Shown here piece after piece: positions 1 through 6,314 of a stretch of DNA of 6,314 bases. The notes beneath the pieces are model-generated. The model was not told the DNA's origin. It was given only the letters and a program-made list of their open reading frames with translations, and did no database searches. Numbering within the stretch: position 1 is the stretch's first letter; each line of letters begins with the position of its first letter. The position numbers and the translations under genes were made by a program. This DNA comes from Pseudomonadota bacterium. GTDB taxonomy: Bacteria > Pseudomonadota > Gammaproteobacteria > Burkholderiales > Burkholderiaceae_D. The stretch covers positions 1 through 6,314 of the forward strand of contig JAFECY010000030.1 of the NCBI GenBank assembly GCA_018241865.1, written 5' to 3'.

Positions 1-647
1 CCGGGCGGCATGTCGACGATGAGGTAATCCAGCGCGCGCCAGTTGGTTTGCTCCAGCAATTGCATCAGCGCCTGCACCACCATCGGGCCGCGCCAGACCA
101 TCGGTTGATCGGGATCGATCATGAAGCCGATGGACGAGACTTGCAGGCCGTGGTTTTCCAGCGGCTCCATGCTCTTGCCGTCGCGGCTTTCCGGCTGGCC
201 GGAGATGCCCATCATCATCGGCTGCGAGGGGCCGTAGATATCGGCGTCGAGCAAGCCGACCGCCGCGCCTTCGGCTGACAAGGCCAGCGCCAGATTGACG
301 GCGGTAGTCGATTTGCCGACGCCGCCCTTGCCCGAGGCGACCGCGATGATGTTCTTGACGTTGGACAGCAGCTTGACGCCGCGCTGCACCGCGTGCGACA
401 TGATCTTGCTATAAACGTTCACATGGACTTTGCCCACACCCGGCACGGTCTTCAGCGCGGCGACGGCGGCGGCGTGCAGCGGCTCGATCTGGCTGTTGGC
501 CGGATAGCCGAGTTCGACATCGACGCTGACATCGGCGCCCGTGACCTGAAAATTCCGTGCCGACTTGGAAGAAACCAAGTCTTTGCCGGTGTTGGGGTCT
601 ATCACTTGGGTCAGTGCGGCCTTGGCGGCCTCGACGGTCATGCTCAT
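1..647 (-). CDS. apbC: Mrp/ApbC/NBP35-family iron-sulfur carrier ATPase, partial (C-terminus beyond left edge)
   Basis: Reading the minus strand from ATG at 647 gives 215 uninterrupted codons that run off base 1. Residues about 4-85 resemble the MIP18/DUF59 domain (VIDPNTGKDLV at 16-25, PGVGKV near 69-74). The P-loop domain follows: deviant Walker A SGKGGVGKST at 105-114, LLDADIYGPSQP at 132-143, MVWRGPMV at 183-190, and Walker B-like YLIVDMPPG ending at the window edge. Family members bind and transfer Fe-S clusters in the cytoplasm as ATP-binding dimers. The C-terminal CxxC cluster ligands would lie outside the window and cannot be checked. The start is chosen because an AGGAG lies 5 bases upstream and the alignment begins there; a second Met at codon 3 is a less likely alternative. 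It is transcribed divergently from metG, an arrangement also seen in E. coli, where mrp neighbours metG. Family identity is very secure; the cluster-carrier role is inferred from homologues. Confidence 0.96.
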   Translation of the reverse strand, partial: MSMTVEAAKAALTQVIDPNTGKDLVSSKSARNFQVTGADVSVDVELGYPANSQIEPLHAAAVAALKTVPGVGKVHVNVYSKIMSHAVQRGVKLLSNVKNIIAVASGKGGVGKSTTAVNLALALSAEGAAVGLLDADIYGPSQPMMMGISGQPESRDGKSMEPLENHGLQVSSIGFMIDPDQPMVWRGPMVVQALMQLLEQTNWRALDYLIVDMPP

Positions 648-652
648 TGCTT

Positions 653-657
653 CTCCT
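653..657 (-). promoter_or_regulatory. Shine-Dalgarno of apbC (AGGAG)
   Basis: On the minus strand AGGAG stands 5 bases before the ATG at 647. It decides the apbC start in favour of this ATG over the in-frame ATG two codons downstream. It is the strongest ribosome-binding site in the window. Confidence 0.8.
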
Positions 658-708
658 GAATTCAAGCCCCACAGTCTAAACCAATCGCCGCCCTCCTTCT
701 TCCCACAC

Positions 709-717
709 TGCTAAAAT
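709..717 (+). promoter_or_regulatory. Candidate extended -10 promoter element for metG
   Basis: The sequence TG-C-TAAAAT matches the extended -10 form TGnTATAAT with one mismatch in the hexamer. It ends 30 bases before the metG ATG, so transcription starting about 6-8 bases downstream would give a leader of roughly 24 bases. No convincing -35 hexamer is seen 16-18 bases upstream, which is compatible with an extended -10 promoter. This is inferred from the motif and its position only. The opposing apbC promoter must lie in the same 100-base gap, but I could not place it. Confidence 0.45.
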
Positions 718-747
718 CGGGGTTTTATTTCTTCATTGCACCGCCTC

Positions 748-2832
748 ATGCGCACCGCACATCCCCGCAAGCTGTTCGTCACCACCGCCCTGCCCTACGC
801 CAATGGCGCGTTCCACATCGGTCACATCATGGAATATATCCAAGCCGACATTTGGGTGCGGTTCCAGCGCATGCAGGGCAACGAGGTGCATTTCGTCGGC
901 GCCGACGATGCCCACGGCGCACCCATCATGATCGCGGCCGAGAAAGCCGGCGTCACGCCGCAGGAATTTGTGGCAAACATCGCCGCCGGTCGCAAGCAAT
1001 ACCTAGATGGTTTTCACATCGCTTTCGATAACTGGCACTCCACCGATGGCCCGGAAAATCACGAACTGTCGCGCGACATCTACCGCCGCCTGCGCGATGC
1101 CGGCTTGATTACGACCAAGACCATCGAACAGTTCTACGATCCGGTCAAAAACATGTTTCTGCCGGATCGCTACATCAAGGGCGAGTGTCCGAAGTGCGGC
1201 ACAAAAGATCAGTACGGCGATGCTTGTGAAAACTGTTCGGCCGTGTATGCGCCGACCGATTTGAAAAATCCGTATTCGACCCTGACTGGCGCGACGCCGG
1301 TGATGAAATCGTCCGAGCACTTCTTCTTCAAATTGTCCGATCCCAAGTGCACCGAATTCCTGCGCGCATGGGCGCTCGATCCACATCGACTGCAACCGGA
1401 AGTCGCCAACAAAGCGCGCGAATGGCTGGATGGCGAAGAGGGCTTGGGCGACTGGGACATCAGCCGCGACGCGCCCTATTTCGGCATCGAAATTCCCGAT
1501 GCACCGGGCAAGTATTTCTACGTTTGGCTGGATGCGCCGATCGGCTATCTGGCTTCGCTGAAAAATTATTTCGACAAAACTGGGCGCGACTTCAGCGCCT
1601 TCCTCGCCGATCCGAGCAGCGAGCAGTATCATTTTATCGGCAAAGACATCACCTATTTCCACACGCTGTTTTGGCCAGCCGTGCTGCAGTTTTCTGGTCT
1701 CAAGACACCGAACAATGTTTTCGTGCATGGTTTCATCACCGTCTCCGGCGAGAAAATGTCGAAGTCGCGCGGCACCGGCATTTCGCCATTGCGCTATCTG
1801 GACATCGGCATGAACCCGGAATGGTTGCGCTATTACATCGCCGCCAAGCTGAACGCAAAAGTCGAAGATGTCGATTTCAACCCAGATGATTTCGTCTTGC
1901 GCGTCAATTCCGACCTGATCGGCAAATACGTCAACATCGCCAGCCGCGCCGCCGGCTTCATCACCAAACGCTTCGGCGGCCAGTTGAGCGATGCGGTATC
2001 CGGCGACGCCGCGATGAGCTGGAAGCTGCGTTTCGCCGAACAAGAAGCGGCGATCCGCGACGCGTATGAAGCGCGCGAATACGGCAAGGCGATCCGCCAG
2101 ATCATGGCGCTAGCCGACGAGGTCAACCAATACGTCGATACCAAAAAACCGTGGGAGCTGGCCAAGAACCCGGCCAACGATCAAGAATTGCAAGATGTCT
2201 GCAGCAACCTATTGCGTTCTTTTTATTGCCTGACAATTTTTCTCGCGCCGATTCTGCCTGCGCTGGCGCGCAAGGTTTCGACTTTGTTCCGTATGGAGCG
2301 CGATTTAACTTGGGCGGATTTGCAAAGTAGTCCGACGGCGATTGGCACATTCGAACATCTGATGCAGCGGGTGGATCCGAAGATGTTGGATGCATTGTTT
2401 GAGGCGCCGGCTGCTGCTGTAACCCATCCCCATCCCGGCCTTCCCCTTGAAGGGGAAGGTGAGGACGGCGGGGCGATTGAGGCGCTCGCCCCTGAGATTA
2501 AGATTGACGACTTCACCAAGATCGACCTGCGCATCGCCAAGATCGTCCATTGCGAACACGTCGAAGGTTCCGACAAGTTGCTGCGCCTGACACTCGATGT
2601 CGGTGAAGGCCGCACCCGCAACGTTTTTTCCGGCATCAAGTCTGCCTATCAACCAGAAGAACTAGTCGGCAAGTTGACCGTGCTGGTCGCCAACCTCGCA
2701 CCGCGCAAAATGAAGTTCGGCGTCTCGGAAGGCATGGTGCTGGCCGCATCCGCCGCCGATGAAAAAACCAATCCGGGCATCTACATCCTCAACCCTTGGC
2801 CCGGTGCCGAACCGGGTATGCGGATACGCTAA
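748..2832 (+). CDS. metG: Methionyl-tRNA synthetase (MetRS) with C-terminal tRNA-binding domain
   Basis: This cytoplasmic class I enzyme charges tRNA-Met with methionine using ATP; 694 aa against 677 in E. coli. The HIGH signature is at 23-26 within [11 protein letters not shown]. Four zinc-binding cysteines C147, C150, C160 and C163 have the same spacing as in E. coli MetRS. KMSKS is at 336-340. Residues N396, R400 (VNIASR) and W469 (KKPW) occupy the positions of the E. coli anticodon-recognition residues N391, R395 and W461. A tRNA_bind/EMAP-like dimerisation domain fills about 585-694 ([29 protein letters not shown]). The linker before it (about 553-584) carries a repeat-derived peptide, [14 protein letters not shown] at 559-572. 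The start is the ATG at 748, which best fits homologues; an in-frame TTG at 736 would add four residues, and neither has a clear Shine-Dalgarno. The gene is intact and followed 4 bases later by an acetyltransferase gene. Confidence 0.98.
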   Translation: MRTAHPRKLFVTTALPYANGAFHIGHIMEYIQADIWVRFQRMQGNEVHFVGADDAHGAPIMIAAEKAGVTPQEFVANIAAGRKQYLDGFHIAFDNWHSTDGPENHELSRDIYRRLRDAGLITTKTIEQFYDPVKNMFLPDRYIKGECPKCGTKDQYGDACENCSAVYAPTDLKNPYSTLTGATPVMKSSEHFFFKLSDPKCTEFLRAWALDPHRLQPEVANKAREWLDGEEGLGDWDISRDAPYFGIEIPDAPGKYFYVWLDAPIGYLASLKNYFDKTGRDFSAFLADPSSEQYHFIGKDITYFHTLFWPAVLQFSGLKTPNNVFVHGFITVSGEKMSKSRGTGISPLRYLDIGMNPEWLRYYIAAKLNAKVEDVDFNPDDFVLRVNSDLIGKYVNIASRAAGFITKRFGGQLSDAVSGDAAMSWKLRFAEQEAAIRDAYEAREYGKAIRQIMALADEVNQYVDTKKPWELAKNPANDQELQDVCSNLLRSFYCLTIFLAPILPALARKVSTLFRMERDLTWADLQSSPTAIGTFEHLMQRVDPKMLDALFEAPAAAVTHPHPGLPLEGEGEDGGAIEALAPEIKIDDFTKIDLRIAKIVHCEHVEGSDKLLRLTLDVGEGRTRNVFSGIKSAYQPEELVGKLTVLVANLAPRKMKFGVSEGMVLAASAADEKTNPGIYILNPWPGAEPGMRIR
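2423..2464. repeat. Intragenic palindromic repeat element (CCCCTT-G-AAGGGG type) in the metG linker
   Basis: A perfect inverted repeat has 10-base arms (CCTTCCCCTT at 2439-2448 and AAGGGGAAGG at 2450-2459) around a single G. It is preceded by a C-rich stretch, CCCATCCCCATCCC (2423-2436), and followed by GTGAGG. This pattern resembles the short dispersed palindromes with CCCCTCCCCTT...AAGGGGAGGGG arms that are common in many beta- and gammaproteobacterial genomes. It is translated in frame as [14 protein letters not shown] in an interdomain linker, where an insertion would be tolerated. The palindrome is seen directly; its status as a dispersed element is inferred, supported by a similar half-site at the right edge of the window. 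Confidence 0.65.
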
Positions 2833-2836
2833 ATTT

Positions 2837-3316
2837 ATGGATTTGACCCTTCGGGAAGCCACGTTCAACGATGCACAACTGATCGCTGACATCACGCGCG
2901 CGGCTTGGTCTGGCAAGGTTGCGGTCACGTCCAGCGGCCACCGCGAAACAGCGGTGCAGGTGCAACAGCATCTACAGAACGGCGGCGGCTTTATCCTCTT
3001 GCTGCATGACGACCCGATCGGCTCGGTGCGCTGGCTGCCGCAAGATACCGATGCAAATGTCTGGGACATCCTGCGCATGGGCATCCTGCCGCCCTATCGC
3101 GGCCGCAATTTGACACAGCATTTATTGGAAGCGGTGGTGCACCATGCACAGACTGCCAATGTCGCCGAACTGCGGCTGGCGGTACGCAACGACCAATCGC
3201 GTCTGCTCGATCTATACGCCGCTTACGGTTTTGAAGTCGCGCCGGAACTGGAATACGCCCACGCCAATCCGCTGGAACCGGCACCGACCGTGATGCGTCG
3301 CTTTCTCAAGCATTGA
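2837..3316 (+). CDS. GNAT-family N-acetyltransferase, substrate unknown
   Basis: The 159-aa protein has the size and layout of a single GNAT domain, which transfers acetyl from acetyl-CoA to an amine. It opens with a typical first strand (LTLREATFNDAQLIADI, 3-19). A central strand ends in GSVRWLP (62-68). The motif A region is WDILRMGILPPYRGRNLTQHLLEAVVHHA (76-104), with PPYRGRNL at 85-92 as the pyrophosphate-binding turn. Motif B is LYAAYGF at 126-132. The turn departs from the usual R/QxxGxG/A pattern: Asn91 and Thr93 stand where Gly is common, so activity is likely but not certain. The start is the ATG 4 bases after the metG stop; no clear Shine-Dalgarno precedes it, suggesting translation coupled to metG. 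An upstream in-frame start inside metG would add a tail that does not fit the fold. The acetyl acceptor cannot be told from sequence. Confidence 0.85.
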   Translation: MDLTLREATFNDAQLIADITRAAWSGKVAVTSSGHRETAVQVQQHLQNGGGFILLLHDDPIGSVRWLPQDTDANVWDILRMGILPPYRGRNLTQHLLEAVVHHAQTANVAELRLAVRNDQSRLLDLYAAYGFEVAPELEYAHANPLEPAPTVMRRFLKH

Positions 3317-3366
3317 CCGACACCACTCGCCCGCCGGCAATTCCGCGCCGCCCAAAGGTAAAAGGG

Positions 3367-3372
3367 TAAAAT
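3367..3372 (+). promoter_or_regulatory. Candidate -10 element for the DUF3460-scpA-panC-btuF cluster
   Basis: TAAAAT in the context GGGTAAAATAGCGG lies 33 bases before the DUF3460 ATG, in the only substantial gap (3317-3405) on the plus strand. It is the same hexamer as the metG candidate. No good -35 box is seen at 16-18 bases; the TTGACC at 3313-3318, overlapping the upstream stop codon, is too far away. No hairpin with a T-run separates it from the acetyltransferase, so read-through from metG is also possible. Confidence 0.35.
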
Positions 3373-3405
3373 AGCGGCTTGCTTTCACTCTCTTGCCAGA
3401 TTCCC

Positions 3406-3615
3406 ATGAGCCTCTTCAAACAATATTCGCGCTACGAATCCGAGATCACCCGTTTCATCAAAGATTTGAAAGAAAAAAATCCGCAACTGGAAGAACAGCA
3501 GCGTGCCGGCCGCGCCCGCCTGTGGGACAAAGAACCGATCGACTTGGACGCGCGCCGTCGCGCCGACGAGTCGCGCGTGGAACAACAAGCTTACGTGTAC
3601 CAAAACAAGGTCTGA
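3406..3615 (+). CDS. DUF3460 family small protein
   Basis: This 69-aa, highly charged protein has no signal peptide and no membrane segment, so it is predicted cytoplasmic and largely helical. Key features are FKQYSRYESEITRFIKDLKEK (4-24), a Q/E-rich stretch (27-32), the conserved-looking RARLWDKEPIDLDAR (36-50), and a C-terminal AYVYQNKV. The RA-LLWDK-PIDLD core and the terminal YVY match what I recall of the DUF3460 family, which is found largely in betaproteobacteria and has no known function. The ATG at 3406 is preferred because the family begins about here; the in-frame TTG at 3379 would add nine residues of unlikely sequence. Its stop codon is one base from the scpA start, so the two are probably translated together. 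A link to chromosome segregation is only a guess from this adjacency. Confidence 0.85.
   Translation: MSLFKQYSRYESEITRFIKDLKEKNPQLEEQQRAGRARLWDKEPIDLDARRRADESRVEQQAYVYQNKV
3607..3610 (+). promoter_or_regulatory. Shine-Dalgarno of scpA (AAGG), inside the end of the DUF3460 gene
   Basis: AAGG lies 6 bases before the GTG at 3617 and overlaps the last codons of the upstream gene. It supports GTG as the scpA start rather than an in-frame upstream start at 3503, which would overlap most of DUF3460. Confidence 0.55.
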
Positions 3616-3616
3616 A

Positions 3617-5354
<1,738 letters not shown>

Positions 5355-5365
5355 ACCGCCGCATC

Positions 5366-6262
5366 ATGCACGCAAGGATCAAAGGCGGCACATTCATCGC
5401 TTTGCTCTGCGTCTTGTTGCTGATATCGCCGGCACTGCATGCAGCCACCGTATTGGTGCAAGACGACGCCGGCCATGCAGTCAAACTTTCTACTCCCGCG
5501 CGTCGCATCCTCAGTCTCGCCCCGTCCACCACTGAATTGTTGTTCGCCGTCGGTGCCGGTGCGTACGTGATGGGCGTGGTCGATTACAGCAACTATCCGC
5601 CGCAGGCCAGCCAACTCCCCTCGGTGGGCAGCGCCGCCGCGCTCGACATGGAACGCATCGTCGCGCTGCAGCCGGATTTGATCGTCGCTTGGCGCAGCGG
5701 CAATTCCGCCGCACAAATTGCCCGGCTGCGTGCTCTGCACTTCACGGTATTTGAAAGCGAGCCGCGCGATTTCGCCGCCATCGCCACCAACATGGAACGA
5801 CTAGCGCATCTGGCCGGCACCGACGCCATCGGTCACGCCGCCGCCGAAGCATTCCGCACGCATCAACGACAACTCGCACAAACGTACAGCCGACGCGCGC
5901 CGGTGCGGGTGTTTTACCAGATATGGGACAAGCCGCTGATGACACTGAACGACAGCCACATGGCATCGGCCGTCATCCGCTTGTGCGGCGGCGTCAACAT
6001 CTTCGGCAAACTCGGTCCACTCGCACCCACGGTCGGCCTCGAAGCTGTCATGCAAGCCGACCCGGAAGCGATCATCGACGATAGCAAAGCTACGTCAACC
6101 GCAAACTCAAGCTGGCAACGTTTCCCGCATATGACCGCAGTAGCGCGCGGCAATGTGTTCGCCATCAACCCTGATTGGATGAGCCGACCGGGACCACGCG
6201 TGTTGGATGGCGCGGAAGCGCTGTGTCGTGATCTGGAAAGCGTGCGTGCCCGGCGCAAGTGA
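5366..6262 (+). CDS. btuF: Periplasmic cobalamin-binding protein of a BtuCDF-type ABC importer
   Basis: This 298-aa protein is predicted to capture vitamin B12 (or a related corrinoid) in the periplasm and deliver it to a BtuCD permease. A Sec signal peptide is clear: Arg4/Lys6, hydrophobic 9-20, then SPALHA-AT with likely cleavage after A26. The mature part matches the TroA/BtuF bilobed fold: RILSLAPSTTELLFAVGAG (47-65), VVDYSNYPPQA (71-81), LDMERIVALQPDLIVAWRSGN (93-113), LCGGVNIF (206-213), VGLEAVMQADPEAII (223-237), and PDWMSRPGPRVL (269-280). E57 and E226 align with the two lobe glutamates that dock E. coli BtuF to BtuC arginines, and C207/C287 align with its disulfide pair. The ATG is 11 bases after panC with no Shine-Dalgarno seen. 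No btuC, btuD or outer-membrane btuB is in the window; they may lie to the right. A related substrate (for example a siderophore) is possible but less likely given the E. coli-like blocks. Confidence 0.88.
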   Translation: MHARIKGGTFIALLCVLLLISPALHAATVLVQDDAGHAVKLSTPARRILSLAPSTTELLFAVGAGAYVMGVVDYSNYPPQASQLPSVGSAAALDMERIVALQPDLIVAWRSGNSAAQIARLRALHFTVFESEPRDFAAIATNMERLAHLAGTDAIGHAAAEAFRTHQRQLAQTYSRRAPVRVFYQIWDKPLMTLNDSHMASAVIRLCGGVNIFGKLGPLAPTVGLEAVMQADPEAIIDDSKATSTANSSWQRFPHMTAVARGNVFAINPDWMSRPGPRVLDGAEALCRDLESVRARRK

Positions 6263-6299
6263 AAAAAGCAGAAATTCAGACGATAGTTCGTTATTGCGG

Positions 6300-6314
6300 T
6301 TCCCCTCCCCTTCA
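6300..6314. repeat. Possible first arm of a second CCCCTCCCCTT-type palindromic repeat, cut by the window edge
   Basis: TTCCCCTCCCCTTCA closes the window 37 bases after the btuF stop. Its CCCCTTCA end resembles CCCCTTGA in the metG palindrome (2443-2450). If the next bases read AAGGGG or similar, this is a second copy in an intergenic position, where it could also form a hairpin at the 3' end of the transcript. Only half is visible, so this is tentative. Confidence 0.35.

Noticed and set aside
673..678. TAGACT on the minus strand as the apbC -10 box
   Set aside because: No -35 partner at the right spacing and only moderate match to TATAAT, so it is not called.
736..747. TTG start for metG four codons upstream of the ATG
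   Set aside because: It has no better ribosome-binding site and homologues begin near the ATG, so it is kept only as an alternative.
1003..2043. 346-codon open frame on the minus strand opposite metG
   Set aside because: It lies wholly antisense to a clear MetRS, its composition is what the complement of GC-rich codons gives, and I recognise no domain.
2759..2836. Upstream in-frame start for the acetyltransferase inside metG
   Set aside because: The added 26 residues do not belong to the GNAT fold, and the ATG at 2837 follows the metG stop by 4 bases.
3317..3366. Rho-independent terminator after the acetyltransferase gene
   Set aside because: The region is GC-rich but I find no stem-loop followed by a T-run.
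3503..3616. In-frame upstream extension of scpA
   Set aside because: It would overlap most of DUF3460 and add a Trp/Arg-rich sequence unlike ScpA; GTG 3617 has an AAGG at proper spacing.
5399..5413. Lipobox around Cys15 in the btuF signal peptide
   Set aside because: The cysteine is in the hydrophobic core and is preceded by Leu-Leu, not a small residue; the ALHA-AT site downstream fits signal peptidase I.

Overview
This window looks like an ordinary chromosomal stretch of a GC-rich betaproteobacterium. The order Burkholderiales is likely and the family Oxalobacteraceae is plausible. The placement rests on remembered similarity of the proteins (Mrp/ApbC N-terminus, MetG, DUF3460, ScpA with its long N-terminal leader, PanC with an FVNRLQF motif) to members of that group; no search was run.

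Layout. The minus strand at 1-647 carries the 5' two thirds of apbC/mrp, a P-loop iron-sulfur carrier ATPase that runs off the left edge. A 100-base divergent intergenic region follows. Everything after it is on the plus strand: metG (748-2832) with a GNAT acetyltransferase 4 bases behind it (2837-3316); an 88-base gap before the DUF3460 ATG, with a TAAAAT -10-like element; then a compact run of DUF3460 (3406-3615), scpA (3617-4486), panC (4515-5354) and a btuF-like cobalamin-binding protein (5366-6262), with gaps of 1, 28 and 11 bases. The last 52 bases are non-coding and end inside what looks like the first arm of a palindromic repeat.

How the genes relate. They are mostly housekeeping: Fe-S cluster delivery, methionyl-tRNA charging, kleisin/SMC chromosome segregation, pantothenate synthesis and periplasmic vitamin B12 capture. 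The divergent mrp-metG pair is also found in Escherichia coli. The two plus-strand clusters look like separate transcription units. The roles inside the second cluster do not form one pathway, so it is best read as a shared transcript rather than a functional system.

The most interesting non-gene signal is a perfect 10-bp-arm palindrome of the CCTTCCCCTT-G-AAGGGGAAGG type. It lies inside metG, in frame, in the linker before the C-terminal tRNA-binding domain, and a similar CCCCTCCCCTTCA half-site sits at the right edge of the window. I see no defence system, mobile gene, CRISPR array, RNA gene or clearly undescribed system here.
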